From contig NZ_CP019343.1 in the NCBI RefSeq assembly GCF_002117105.1, positions 2,542,001 to 2,606,000 on the forward strand: 64,000 nt of DNA, in the 5' to 3' direction. The position numbers were made by a program, and so were the translations under genes. Position 1 is the first letter of the stretch; each line of letters begins with the position of its first letter. This DNA is from Oceanicoccus sagamiensis. Lineage in GTDB: Bacteria; Pseudomonadota; Gammaproteobacteria; Pseudomonadales; Dasaniaceae. The notes under the pieces are model-generated. The model made no database searches. It worked only from the letters and a program-made list of their open reading frames with translations, and was not told the DNA's origin. Below, piece by piece: positions 38,761 to 48,023 of this stretch.

Positions 38761-40113
38761 ATGAGTTTTGACTCCCTGGGTTTATCTGAACCTATTCTGG
38801 AAGCGATTAAAAAGCAGGGCTATGACAGCCCGTCTCCGATACAAGCCAAGGCAATCCCTGCGGTGGTTGAAGGCCATGACGTGATGGCTGCGGCGCAAAC
38901 CGGTACCGGAAAAACAGCCGGTTTTACCCTGCCAATTTTAGAACGTCTTAGCGGTGGTCGCAGCGCCGCCTCAAACCAGGCCAGAGCACTGATCCTGACT
39001 CCTACTCGGGAATTGGCAGCCCAGGTGGGCGCCAGCGTTGAAACCTATGGCGCTAATTTACCACTGCGTTCCACCGTAGTTTTTGGCGGGGTAAAAATCA
39101 ATCCTCAAATGATGAAGCTGCGCAAAGGTGTTGATATATTAGTGGCAACGCCGGGTCGCTTATTAGATTTATACAACCAAAAAGCCGTTAAATTTGATCA
39201 CTTGGAAGTGCTGGTCTTGGATGAAGCCGACCGTATGTTGGATATGGGTTTTATCCACGATATTAAAAAAATCCTGCGTCTATTACCCAAGCAGCGACAA
39301 AACCTATTATTCTCCGCCACTTTCTCCAACGATATCCGTAATCTGGCCAAAGGTCTGGTGCATAACCCGGTAGAGATTTCGGTAAGCCCACCTAACACCA
39401 CTGTAGAATCTATAGAGCACTGGATTTACTCGGTAGACAAAAATAAAAAGTCGCCGCTGTTGATCGAACTTATCAAAGCCAACCAATGGCCGCAGGTACT
39501 GGTATTTTCACGCACCAAGCACGGTGCCAATAAATTAGCCAAGCAATTGACCGGTGCCGGTCTTAATGCCGCAGCTATCCATGGCAATAAAAGCCAGGGT
39601 GCTCGTACCCGAGCTCTGGCAGAGTTTAAAAGTGGTGAAGTTCAAGTGTTAGTGGCTACCGATATTGCGGCCCGAGGTTTGGATATCGATCAGCTACCCA
39701 ATGTTGTTAACTTTGATTTGCCCAATGTGCCTGAAGATTATGTTCACCGTATTGGTCGTACTGGCCGGGCAGGGGCCAGTGGTATGGCGGTCTCCCTGGT
39801 GTGTGCTGACGAGTTTAAACAACTGTCTGATATAGAACGGTTAATTGGTGAGCTGCTACCGAGAAAAATCGCTGAAGGTTTTGAGCCCGTCCATGCACTG
39901 CCTGAGTCGCGCTTAAATACCAAACCTCACAAGCCCAAGAAACCCAAAAAACCGAAAACGGGCCACCGGGATGGCCAGCGTTCCGGTGAAAACGCCCAGG
40001 GCCATAAAAAGGACCAGCGCCAAGGTGCCGGGCAGCAGCAAAAACAGGGCAATGGCAATGCCAGGCCCGCCAATAAGCGCCGCAGACGCAGACCAGCTAG
40101 CGGCAACGTCTAA
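38761..40113 (+). CDS. rhlE: DEAD-box RNA helicase (RhlE-like)
   Basis: A 450-residue ATP-dependent RNA helicase with all core motifs: Q motif region ([14 protein letters not shown]), motif [10 protein letters not shown], motif II DEAD, motif III SATFS, and motifs V and VI ([20 protein letters not shown]). The C-terminal tail from about residue 385 is rich in K, G, Q and R, as in RhlE proteins acting on ribosome assembly or mRNA decay. I chose the ATG at 38761; a longer frame to 38629 would overlap the FNR-like site and has no family similarity. Confidence 0.88.
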   Translation: MSFDSLGLSEPILEAIKKQGYDSPSPIQAKAIPAVVEGHDVMAAAQTGTGKTAGFTLPILERLSGGRSAASNQARALILTPTRELAAQVGASVETYGANLPLRSTVVFGGVKINPQMMKLRKGVDILVATPGRLLDLYNQKAVKFDHLEVLVLDEADRMLDMGFIHDIKKILRLLPKQRQNLLFSATFSNDIRNLAKGLVHNPVEISVSPPNTTVESIEHWIYSVDKNKKSPLLIELIKANQWPQVLVFSRTKHGANKLAKQLTGAGLNAAAIHGNKSQGARTRALAEFKSGEVQVLVATDIAARGLDIDQLPNVVNFDLPNVPEDYVHRIGRTGRAGASGMAVSLVCADEFKQLSDIERLIGELLPRKIAEGFEPVHALPESRLNTKPHKPKKPKKPKTGHRDGQRSGENAQGHKKDQRQGAGQQQKQGNGNARPANKRRRRRPASGNV

Positions 40114-40187
40114 GGTCTAAACTCTCAGCCCTAAACCTTCACCTCTAACCCCCTGTTTTAAAAGGCTTTCCAGAAAGCAGGGTTTTC

Positions 40188-40226
40188 CTGATCCAGGTCA
40201 AAGTGTTCTCTAGCCAGCGTTATAGT
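40188..40226 (+). promoter_or_regulatory. FNR/Anr box and -10 ahead of hemN
   Basis: CTGAT-CCAG-GTCAA (40188-40201) matches the FNR/Anr consensus at 8 of 10 positions. TATAGT at 40221-40226 follows after 19 bases, giving a transcription start near 40234-40236 and supporting 40263, not 40203, as the hemN start. hemN is a known FNR/Anr target in enterics and pseudomonads. Confidence 0.55.
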
Positions 40227-40262
40227 ATGGCGATAAATAACTGCCTGGTCAGGACAGACACT

Positions 40263-41726
40263 ATGAATATACCTCCGGCTTCTATTGCTAAAGAAAGCCT
40301 GGCTGTTACTGGCAGCTCCCCCTCAGCCCTCACGCCCCCAGCCCTATGGGATCAGCAGCTGATTGCCAAATACGATGTGCCGGGCCCCCGTTATACGTCC
40401 TACCCAACGGCAGTGCAGTTTGCCGAAGACTATACGATCGAGGTTTATCGTCAGGAAGCATTGGATAATTTACAACAGACCATCTCGCCACTATCACTCT
40501 ATGTGCATATCCCTTTTTGCCAGAATATTTGTTACTACTGCGCCTGTAACAAAGTGGTGACCGCCGACCGCCGTGCTGCCAGAACCTATCTGGATTACCT
40601 CAATAAAGAAATTGAATTGCAATCGCCGCTAGTGGGCAAGCATCGCACGGTGATGCAGTTACATTTGGGGGGCGGTACGCCGACTTTTTTTGATGGCGCG
40701 GAGCTAACAGAATTAATGCATCTGCTGGCCAGTCATTATAAATTAACCGATTCTGAACGACGTGAATACAGTATTGAAATTGACCCTCGCACGGTTACCA
40801 AAGATAGTTTGGCGCTATTAAAAGGCCTGGGTTTTAATCGCCTTAGTCTGGGAGTGCAAGACTTCGATGAGCAGGTGCAAACGGCTATTAACCGTCGTCA
40901 GCGCTACGGTATGATTGAAACCCTGACGGAGGCGGCAAGACTGTACCAGTTTAAATCCGTTAGCTATGACCTGATTTATGGCTTACCCATGCAAAGCCTG
41001 CAAACCCTCAGTGCAACCCTGGAAAAGACCATTCAACTGTCCCCCGATCGCATTGCTTTTTATAGCTATGCCCATTTGCCCGAGCGTTTTAAAAGTCAGC
41101 GTGCTATCGATCGTTTGGATTTGCCGTCGGCGGCAGAAAAACTGGCCATGCTCTCGTTGATAACTGAAAAACTATTGGCAGCGGGTTATATTCATATTGG
41201 TATGGATCATTTTGTAAAACCGCAGGATGAGTTGGCCATGGCTCGTCATGAGGGGAAATTGCAGCGTAACTTTCAAGGCTATTCCACCTGTTTGGCACCA
41301 GACTTAGTCGGGCTTGGGGTCTCTTCCATCAGTGCGATGCCCAGTAGTTACTCGCAAAACGAGAGAGTATTGGCTAGCTATTACCAGCGTCTTGACCAGG
41401 GAGAGTTGCCGATCGCAAAAGGCTTTAAACTGAGCCGGGATGACCAGATTCGTCGCACGGTCATTGCGCAGATTATCTGCGACTTACAATTGGATATGAC
41501 GGCGGTTGAAAAGCAGTTTGGCCTTGTTTTTTCCGAGTATTTTAGTCGGGAATTACTGGCATTAAAACCACTCGAAAGCGATGGTCTTATCTATTGGCAT
41601 GGTGATAAACTGGGGGTGAGTGAACTGGGTCAATTGATGTTAAGAAATATCTGCATGGTCTTTGATAAATACCTGCAACAAGCCGAAGATCAAAGCAGTC
41701 CCCTGCGTTTTTCCAGAACCTTATAA
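40263..41726 (+). CDS. hemN: oxygen-independent coproporphyrinogen III oxidase HemN
   Basis: HemN is a radical-SAM enzyme that decarboxylates coproporphyrinogen III without oxygen, supporting heme synthesis under low oxygen. From 40263 the protein is 487 residues. It has the radical-SAM cluster CQNICYYCAC with Cys86, Cys90 and Cys93, followed by the family's extra cysteine, and LHLGGGTPTFF and GPRYTSYPTAVQF segments. The N-terminus is about 30 residues longer than the E. coli enzyme. It lies upstream of fnr and the cbb3 genes that need its heme product. Confidence 0.95.
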   Translation: MNIPPASIAKESLAVTGSSPSALTPPALWDQQLIAKYDVPGPRYTSYPTAVQFAEDYTIEVYRQEALDNLQQTISPLSLYVHIPFCQNICYYCACNKVVTADRRAARTYLDYLNKEIELQSPLVGKHRTVMQLHLGGGTPTFFDGAELTELMHLLASHYKLTDSERREYSIEIDPRTVTKDSLALLKGLGFNRLSLGVQDFDEQVQTAINRRQRYGMIETLTEAARLYQFKSVSYDLIYGLPMQSLQTLSATLEKTIQLSPDRIAFYSYAHLPERFKSQRAIDRLDLPSAAEKLAMLSLITEKLLAAGYIHIGMDHFVKPQDELAMARHEGKLQRNFQGYSTCLAPDLVGLGVSSISAMPSSYSQNERVLASYYQRLDQGELPIAKGFKLSRDDQIRRTVIAQIICDLQLDMTAVEKQFGLVFSEYFSRELLALKPLESDGLIYWHGDKLGVSELGQLMLRNICMVFDKYLQQAEDQSSPLRFSRTL

Positions 41727-41803
41727 GTTAAGGTTTGACATAAACTATAGAGCTGCAGATTAAAAGCCAGGCCACTATTAAAAAAATTAGGAGCAAAAAG
41801 CCC

Positions 41804-42565
41804 ATGGTTATTTCAAGTAGTCAAAGTAGCGCCGCCGAGCAGCAAACCTGCCCGCATAATAACGCGATATCCTGCGGCAATTGTCGCCTGGGTACTATTT
41901 GTTTGCCACTGGCTCTTGAAGGTGAGGATATCGTTAAACTGGATGAAATTGTCCAGCGCGGTCGCCCGATACAAAAAGGCGATCATCTCTACCGTGAAAG
42001 TGATGCTTTTACCTCGGTCTATGCCGTGCGTTCCGGTGCTATCAAAGCCTACCGCCTGACCGGAGATGGTCAGGAGCAAGTGACGGGGTTTTACTTCCCT
42101 GGTGAAATTATTGGTATGGATGGTATTAGCAAAGACCAGTATGCCTGTTCTGCCAAAGCGTTGGAAACTTCAGCGGTGTGTGAAATCCCGTTCCATCGGC
42201 TGGAGGAGTTGAGCGCCCAGGTGCCCACGATGCAGCGGCATTTTTTCCAGTTGATGAGCCAGGAAATCACCATGGATCAACAGCTGATTACCATGCTCAG
42301 TAAAAATAGCGCAGAAGAGCGAGTCGCTGCCTTACTTATAAGCATTTCTGCCCGCAATGCCCGTCGTAAATTATCTAAAACCAGCTTCCGCCTGCCGATG
42401 TCTCGCACCGATATAGGTAACTTTCTTGGCCTGACGGTAGAGACGGTGAGTCGTGTTATCAGCCGGTTTAATAAACAGGGTTTAATTACTGTTGAGAGCA
42501 AAGAAATTACCCTGCTTGATCTTGACGGCCTAAAAGAAATCGCCAATGTAAAAATGGATTTCTAA
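41804..42565 (+). CDS. fnr: Crp/Fnr-family oxygen sensor (Fnr/Anr)
   Basis: A 253-residue global regulator of low-oxygen metabolism. The [4Fe-4S] ligands correspond to Cys24, Cys27 and Cys33 at the N-terminus, with Cys126 in SAVCEIPF as the fourth, as in E. coli FNR; Cys16 is additional. A cyclic-nucleotide-like beta roll and dimer helix follow. The recognition helix ETVSRVISRF matches that of FNR, which reads TTGAT half sites. The start has AGGAG ten bases upstream. Its likely boxes occur before several nearby genes. Confidence 0.95.
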   Translation: MVISSSQSSAAEQQTCPHNNAISCGNCRLGTICLPLALEGEDIVKLDEIVQRGRPIQKGDHLYRESDAFTSVYAVRSGAIKAYRLTGDGQEQVTGFYFPGEIIGMDGISKDQYACSAKALETSAVCEIPFHRLEELSAQVPTMQRHFFQLMSQEITMDQQLITMLSKNSAEERVAALLISISARNARRKLSKTSFRLPMSRTDIGNFLGLTVETVSRVISRFNKQGLITVESKEITLLDLDGLKEIANVKMDF

Positions 42566-42601
42566 AATACGCTGATAAATCTTTCTCTCTATCCTTCTTC
42601 T

Positions 42602-42629
42602 GCCGGCTAACACCTTCGTGATGGCCGGT
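42602..42629 (+). terminator. hairpin after fnr
   Basis: GCCGGC pairs with GCCGGT, one end through a G-T pair, and an inner CAC/GTG stem closes a four-base loop. There is no T-tract on the + strand, so it is a weak or factor-assisted terminator candidate between fnr and the ccoN promoter. Confidence 0.35.
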
Positions 42630-42682
42630 ATTCACTAAAAAAATCCAAATTGGGTACTCAATTATCCGCGAAGCGACTAGAC

Positions 42683-42723
42683 TTGATTTAAGTCATAGTT
42701 GTCGTCTTGGCTGGCATTAGAAT
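42683..42723 (+). promoter_or_regulatory. FNR/Anr box and -10 ahead of ccoN
   Basis: TTGAT-TTAA-GTCAT (42683-42696) has a perfect left half and a weaker right half. TAGAAT at 42718-42723 is a -10 candidate 21 bases downstream. Control of ccoN by FNR/Anr is well established in related bacteria. Confidence 0.5.
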
Positions 42724-42764
42724 CACATTTCTTAACACGTCTAATCATCATAATGGGTTTCACT

Positions 42765-44207
42765 ATGAATCAACCCTTTGAACATCCTGTTTATAATTAT
42801 AGAGTCGTTCGACAGTTTGCCGTGATGACGGTGATTTGGGGTATTGTCGGCATGGGGGTAGGAGTACTGATTGCGGCGCAGCTGGTATGGCCGCAACTAA
42901 ACTTTGACACACCCTGGCTTACCTTTAGTCGAATTCGTCCCTTGCATACCAATGCAGTAATCTTCGCCTTTGGTGGCAGTGCATTATTTGCCAGTTCGTT
43001 ATATGTGGTACAGCGTACCTGCCAGGTGCGGCTTATCTCAGACTCCTTGGCCGCTTGTGTCTTTTGGGGTTGGCAGTTAGTGATTTTGCTAACGGCTATT
43101 TCCTTGCCTCTCGGTTATACCTCCTCTAAAGAATATGCCGAGATGGAATGGCCAATTGATATCCTGATTACCATTGTCTGGGTGGCTTATGCGGTTTTGT
43201 ATTTTGGCACCATTACCAAGCGAAAAACCAGCCATATCTATGTGGCTAACTGGTTCTTTGCGGCCTTTATCCTAACCGTAGCCGTGCTGCATGTGGTGAA
43301 CAGCGCAGCGCTACCGGTCAGTTGGACAAAATCTTATTCGGCCTATGCAGGTACCACCGACGCAATGATACAGTGGTGGTATGGTCATAACGCTGTGGGC
43401 TTTTTCTTAACGGCGGGCTTTCTTGGCATTATGTATTACTTTGTGCCAAAGCAGGCAGAGCGCCCGGTTTATTCCTACCGTTTATCCATTGTGCATTTCT
43501 GGGCTCTGATCGCCATTTATATTTGGGCTGGGCCACACCACTTACATTACACCGCTTTGCCGGATTGGGCGCAGAGTCTGGGCATGGTAATGTCATTAAT
43601 CCTGTTGGCTCCCAGTTGGGGCGGCATGATTAACGGCATGATGACCTTGTCCGGTGCATGGCATAAATTGCGTACCGATCCAATTTTACGCTTTCTGGTG
43701 GTGTCCCTGTCTTTCTACGGTATGTCTACCTTTGAAGGGCCGATGATGGCAATCAAGACGGTTAACTCTTTATCCCACTATACCGACTGGACCATTGGTC
43801 ATGTTCACTCTGGTGCTCTGGGTTGGGTGGCGATGGTCTCCATTGGTGCTATGTACCACTTGCTACCGATTATGTTTGGTAAAAAACAAATGTATAGCGT
43901 GCAGCTGATTAATTTGCATTTCTGGATGTCGACCATTGGCACCGTGTTATATATCAGCTCCATGTGGGTTAACGGTATTTTGCAGGGCCTAATGTGGCGC
44001 GCCTATAACACCGATGGCACATTAACTTATAGCTTTGTTGAATCGGTACAGGCCAGTTACCCCGGTTATCTGGTGAGATTGATTGGTGGTGGTATGTTCT
44101 TTGCCGGTATGTTGGTGATGGCCTACAACATGTGGCAAACATCCCGGGCAACCAGCAACGAAAGCGGTGAAGACAATGTAGCCAGCGCTGAAGCGCAAGC
44201 GGCTTAA
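42765..44207 (+). CDS. ccoN: cytochrome c oxidase cbb3-type subunit I CcoN
   Basis: CcoN is the catalytic heme-copper subunit of the high-affinity cbb3 oxidase in the inner membrane. From 42765 the protein is 480 residues with about twelve membrane helices. The heme and copper histidines appear in [29 protein letters not shown] and the [13 protein letters not shown] segment. The start could also be the ATG at 42753, four codons upstream. It heads ccoNOQP and ends 15 bases before ccoO. Confidence 0.95.
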   Translation: MNQPFEHPVYNYRVVRQFAVMTVIWGIVGMGVGVLIAAQLVWPQLNFDTPWLTFSRIRPLHTNAVIFAFGGSALFASSLYVVQRTCQVRLISDSLAACVFWGWQLVILLTAISLPLGYTSSKEYAEMEWPIDILITIVWVAYAVLYFGTITKRKTSHIYVANWFFAAFILTVAVLHVVNSAALPVSWTKSYSAYAGTTDAMIQWWYGHNAVGFFLTAGFLGIMYYFVPKQAERPVYSYRLSIVHFWALIAIYIWAGPHHLHYTALPDWAQSLGMVMSLILLAPSWGGMINGMMTLSGAWHKLRTDPILRFLVVSLSFYGMSTFEGPMMAIKTVNSLSHYTDWTIGHVHSGALGWVAMVSIGAMYHLLPIMFGKKQMYSVQLINLHFWMSTIGTVLYISSMWVNGILQGLMWRAYNTDGTLTYSFVESVQASYPGYLVRLIGGGMFFAGMLVMAYNMWQTSRATSNESGEDNVASAEAQAA

Positions 44208-44222
44208 GGCAGGAGAGGTTTT

Positions 44223-44831
44223 ATGAATCATGATTTAGTCGAAAAAAATATTGGCTGGATGTTGGTACTGACCATTGTGGCGATCAGTTTTGGTGGTCTG
44301 GTTGAAATCGTGCCGTTATTTTTTCTTAAGGAAACTACTGAGCCGATTGAAGGTTTGGAACCCTTAACCGCACAGCAGTTAGAAGGCCGGGATATTTATA
44401 TCCGCGAAGGCTGCAATAACTGCCACTCGCAAATGATCAGGCCGCTGCGTTCAGAAACAGAGCGCTACGGTCATTATTCAGTAGCCGGTGAGTTTGTTTA
44501 CGATCATCCGTTTTTATGGGGCTCTAAGCGTACTGGTCCAGATTTGGCACGTGTCGGTAAGCGTTATAGTGATGACTGGCATCGCGCACATTTAATGGAT
44601 CCTCGCAGTGTAGTGCCTGAATCCAATATGCCTGCCTATCCCTGGTTGTTTGAAAACACCCTTACTGGTGAGTTAACCGGTGACAAAATGGCGGCACTAC
44701 GCACTCTGGGTGTGCCTTATACCGATGAAGATATAGCTGGTGCTAAAGAAGCCGTAGCCGGTAAAAAAGAAATTGATGCTCTGGTTGCCTACTTGCAGCA
44801 GCTGGGTATTTTATTGAAGCATAAGCGATAG
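44223..44831 (+). CDS. ccoO: cytochrome c oxidase cbb3-type subunit II CcoO
   Basis: CcoO is a membrane-anchored monoheme cytochrome c that passes electrons within the cbb3 oxidase. The 202-residue protein has one N-terminal helix (about 12-35) and a heme c motif CNNCH beginning at Cys64. The methionine ligand probably lies in [11 protein letters not shown], which is strongly conserved in CcoO. It is preceded by GGAGAGG and closely follows ccoN. Confidence 0.95.
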   Translation: MNHDLVEKNIGWMLVLTIVAISFGGLVEIVPLFFLKETTEPIEGLEPLTAQQLEGRDIYIREGCNNCHSQMIRPLRSETERYGHYSVAGEFVYDHPFLWGSKRTGPDLARVGKRYSDDWHRAHLMDPRSVVPESNMPAYPWLFENTLTGELTGDKMAALRTLGVPYTDEDIAGAKEAVAGKKEIDALVAYLQQLGILLKHKR

Positions 44832-44842
44832 GGGCAGCAAAC

Positions 44843-44983
44843 ATGGATATTAATACCCTAAGAGGTTTGGCCACCGTATTCGCCATGATAGCTTTTATTG
44901 GTGTCTGTATTTGGGCCTATAGCAAAAAACGCAAGGCGGATTTTGATGAGGCAGCCAATCTGCCTTTTGCCGACGATGATTAA
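44843..44983 (+). CDS. ccoQ: cbb3-type oxidase assembly/stability subunit CcoQ
   Basis: A 46-residue protein: one membrane helix at about residues 9-26 (beginning near GLATVFAMIAFIGV), then a basic AYSKKRKADF and an acidic tail. Size, topology and position between ccoO and ccoP identify it as CcoQ, which stabilises the CcoP association. A GGGG-containing ribosome site lies eleven bases upstream. The 84 bases between it and ccoP contain nothing else that I recognise. Confidence 0.88.
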   Translation: MDINTLRGLATVFAMIAFIGVCIWAYSKKRKADFDEAANLPFADDD

Positions 44984-45067
44984 GTCAGTGCAGCTAAATC
45001 AGTTCAAGTAAGTCAGTACACAAATCAGTGACTTAACCCTGAATAGAATGAAAGAGCGAGACATTAA

Positions 45068-45964
45068 ATGAGCAGCTTCTGGAGTTTATGGATAATCGTA
45101 CTCACCACCATCATGTTAATCGGCACGGTGTGGATACTATTTGCCAATAGGAAAACCAAAAATACCGGTCCTGATGCGACAACGGGTCACGTTTACGACG
45201 GCATCGAAGAGTACGATAATCCGTTACCGGCCTGGTGGTTTTATTTATTTGTTATCACCATTGTGTACAGCATCGGTTATTTAATTGCTTATCCGGGTAT
45301 GGGCAGCTTTAAAGGCGTATTGGGTTGGACCCAGATCAACCAGTATGAAAAACAGGTAGCCAAGGCGGAGCAAAAATACGGCGCTATCTTTGCCCAATAC
45401 CGCGATATGCCGGTAGAACAAGTGATACAAGATGGTAAGGCCTTAAAAATGGGCCAGCGGATGTTTGCCAATAACTGTGCCCAATGCCATGGTAGTGATG
45501 CCCGGGGCAGCTATGGTTTCCCCAACCTGACCGATGGTGATTGGCTCTATGGCGGATCGCCTGAGCAAATTAAAACCACATTAATTCAGGGGCGCTCCGG
45601 TGTTATGCCAGCATGGGCAGGGCCACTGGGAGAAGAGGGTATTGTCAATGTCAGCAATTATGTATTGAGTTTAAATGGGCGTGCAGTGGATGCCGATTCC
45701 GCCGCTGCCGGTCAGGAAAAATTTGCCATGTTCTGTACCAGTTGCCACGGCGCAGACGGCACCGGCAATATCGCTCTGGGAGCCCCTAACCTGACCAATA
45801 ATATTTGGTTATACGGTGGCTCGCCGGGCCTGGTGCAGCGAACGCTGCGCAATGGTCGCAATGGCCAAATGCCCAGCCATGAAAAAATATTGTCCGAAGA
45901 TAAAATTCATCTGCTAACAGCCTATGTCTATAGCCTGTCGCAAACCCCCGCAGAGCAGGAATAA
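45068..45964 (+). CDS. ccoP: cytochrome c oxidase cbb3-type subunit III CcoP
   Basis: CcoP is the diheme cytochrome c that accepts electrons from soluble cytochromes for the cbb3 oxidase. The 298-residue protein has two membrane helices (about 5-24 and 57-77) and two heme c motifs, CAQCH at Cys137 and CTSCH at Cys223. The segment DGIEEYDNPLPAWW between the helices is a family hallmark. It ends 26 bases before ccoG. Confidence 0.95.
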   Translation: MSSFWSLWIIVLTTIMLIGTVWILFANRKTKNTGPDATTGHVYDGIEEYDNPLPAWWFYLFVITIVYSIGYLIAYPGMGSFKGVLGWTQINQYEKQVAKAEQKYGAIFAQYRDMPVEQVIQDGKALKMGQRMFANNCAQCHGSDARGSYGFPNLTDGDWLYGGSPEQIKTTLIQGRSGVMPAWAGPLGEEGIVNVSNYVLSLNGRAVDADSAAAGQEKFAMFCTSCHGADGTGNIALGAPNLTNNIWLYGGSPGLVQRTLRNGRNGQMPSHEKILSEDKIHLLTAYVYSLSQTPAEQE

Positions 45965-45990
45965 TATCTGGACGTAAGAGGTGTTGTTGT

Positions 45991-47478
45991 TTGAATAAAC
46001 GTGTCGATAAGCCCACAGAAACCGTTGCTGTAACTGATATTACAGAAGAGTTTCACCCTGCCGGGGTGGGCGAGTTAGACCTTTATCAAAAACGTGAAAA
46101 AATCTATACCCGCCGTATCGAAGGTTTCTATCAACGGATTCGCGTCTATACCGGTTGGCCCTTGTTGCTAGGGTATTTTTTATTGCCCTGGTTAAATTGG
46201 GATGGCCGACAAGCGGTACTGTTCGATTTACCTAATCGTCAATTTCATATTTTTAACCTGACCTTTTGGCCGCAGGATTTTCCCCTGCTGGCCTGGATGA
46301 TGATTATTGCCGCCTTTGCTTTATTTACCGTAACCGCATGGGCTGGCAGAATTTGGTGTGGCTATACCTGCCCGCAAACGGTATGGACTGCTATTTTTAT
46401 GTGGGTTGAACAGTGGTGCGAGGGCAGCCGTAACCAGCGTATTAAATGGGACAAGGCGCCCTGGTCAGTAGAAAAATTTGCCCGCAAGTTATCCAAACAT
46501 GCTCTGTGGGGAGGCTTTGCGCTGCTCACGGGTTTTAGCTTTGTTGCCTATTTTTCTCCAGCCAGAGAGTTACTCGTTAATCTGGTGACGATTGATTTTG
46601 CTGCGCTGCTCAGTTTGGGATTTAATCTGGACTGGTGGGGCTTGGGGATTTGGGAAGCCTCATGGATTATCTTTTTTACTCTGGCTACCTATATCAATGC
46701 CGGCTGGTTAAGAGAGCAGGTGTGTATGTATATGTGCCCTTATGCCCGCTTTCAATCGGTGATGTTTGACCAGGATACGTTAATTGTCTCCTACGACTAT
46801 CATCGCGGCGAATCTCGCGGTGCCCGCAAAAAAGGCGTTGATGCCAGCGAAAAAGGCTTGGGTGACTGTGTCGATTGCCAAATCTGTGTACAGGTTTGCC
46901 CCACGGGGATTGATATCCGTGATGGTCTGCAATACGAATGCATCAACTGTGCGCTCTGTATTGATGGCTGTAATTCTGTGATGGACCAGATGGGGTATGA
47001 AAAAGGTCTGATTCGCTATACCACAGAAAATTCACTGAACGGCCAGCCCACTAACTTTCTGCGCCCGCGTTTAATTGGTTATGCCGTTGCAGTGGTGGTG
47101 ATGGTGGCCATCTTTTTTACCTCCATTATTGTGCGTGTTCCCTTAAAGCTGGATGTTATTCGCGATAGAGACCGCTTATATATTCAAACCACCGAGGGCT
47201 ATATCGAAAATAGCTATACCCTAAAAGTGATCAATATGGATCAGCAGTCCCATCAATATCAGATTAGCTTTAGCGGTCTGGAGGGGGCAAAGATTATTGG
47301 TAAAAGCAAGGTGGTGGTCATCCCCGGTGAGCTGAGCGAGTTACCCATTCGCTTAAGTATCGACCCCGCCGACCTGGAAAAAACCAACAACACCATAGAG
47401 TTTAATGTGCAGGCTATCGATGGGTCGGATTACGAGGCTATTGCAGAAAGCCGCTTTATAGGCCCGAGAGTTAAATGA
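45991..47478 (+). CDS. ccoG: cbb3 oxidase accessory protein CcoG (4Fe-4S)
   Basis: CcoG (FixG/RdxA) is a membrane iron-sulfur protein that reduces copper during cbb3 assembly. The 495-residue product has several membrane helices, the CGYTCPQTVW segment near residue 124 and two [4Fe-4S] motifs in CVDCQICVQVCPTGID and CINCALCIDGC. A C-terminal Ig-like periplasmic domain follows. The start is a TTG at 45991 with AAGAGG upstream; no in-frame ATG exists nearby. Confidence 0.94.
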   Translation: MNKRVDKPTETVAVTDITEEFHPAGVGELDLYQKREKIYTRRIEGFYQRIRVYTGWPLLLGYFLLPWLNWDGRQAVLFDLPNRQFHIFNLTFWPQDFPLLAWMMIIAAFALFTVTAWAGRIWCGYTCPQTVWTAIFMWVEQWCEGSRNQRIKWDKAPWSVEKFARKLSKHALWGGFALLTGFSFVAYFSPARELLVNLVTIDFAALLSLGFNLDWWGLGIWEASWIIFFTLATYINAGWLREQVCMYMCPYARFQSVMFDQDTLIVSYDYHRGESRGARKKGVDASEKGLGDCVDCQICVQVCPTGIDIRDGLQYECINCALCIDGCNSVMDQMGYEKGLIRYTTENSLNGQPTNFLRPRLIGYAVAVVVMVAIFFTSIIVRVPLKLDVIRDRDRLYIQTTEGYIENSYTLKVINMDQQSHQYQISFSGLEGAKIIGKSKVVVIPGELSELPIRLSIDPADLEKTNNTIEFNVQAIDGSDYEAIAESRFIGPRVK

Positions 47479-48023
47479 TGAACACCAAGCCCACAGATAT
47501 CGTTGTAGAACCCTGGTACAAACAGTTTTGGCCATGGTTTATTTTTCTTCTACCGGCCTCGGTTGTGGTGGCGGGGGTGATTACGGTGATTATTGCCTTT
47601 AGGAATGCCGATAGCTTAGTGGCAGATGATTACTATAAAAAAGGTTTGGGGATTAACCAAACTCTGGCAGAAGATACGGCCGCCAGCGATTTAGCAGCAA
47701 AGGCCCATATTGACATTGATGCCTTAACTGGTGAGGTTAGGGTCAAGCTGTTGGGTGAGTTTTCAGTACCGCCCACCGACTTAGTGCTGGAATGGATTCA
47801 CCCCACCAGCCAGAAGCAGGACTTTGCTATGGCCATGAATATAACGCCGACGGCGGAATATGGCGGCCAATTGCAGTCAGCTGTCAGTGGTCGCTGGTAT
47901 CTGGAGTTATCCTCTCAGCAGCCGGTGGCATGGCGCTTAAAATCCGAAATCGATTTAGGTGCGCCGACTAGTGATAACAGTGAGCGATATCAATTGCTAT
48001 TAAGCAGCGGCGTGGAGGGCTAA
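47475..48023 (+). CDS. ccoH: cbb3 oxidase accessory protein CcoH (FixH)
   Basis: A 182-residue membrane protein with a single N-terminal helix (about 16-40), the conserved WYKQFWPWF start and the DDYYKKGLGIN motif near residue 52, followed by a periplasmic beta domain. These are the marks of FixH/CcoH, needed for stable cbb3 assembly. It overlaps ccoG by four bases and ccoI by one. Confidence 0.92.
   Translation: MMNTKPTDIVVEPWYKQFWPWFIFLLPASVVVAGVITVIIAFRNADSLVADDYYKKGLGINQTLAEDTAASDLAAKAHIDIDALTGEVRVKLLGEFSVPPTDLVLEWIHPTSQKQDFAMAMNITPTAEYGGQLQSAVSGRWYLELSSQQPVAWRLKSEIDLGAPTSDNSERYQLLLSSGVEG

Noticed and set aside
40203-40262. N-terminal extension of HemN
   Set aside because: It would start upstream of the predicted FNR-dependent transcription start near 40236.
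42699-42752. N-terminal extension of CcoN
   Set aside because: It lies within the predicted promoter (-10 at 42718-42723) and exceeds the normal CcoN length.
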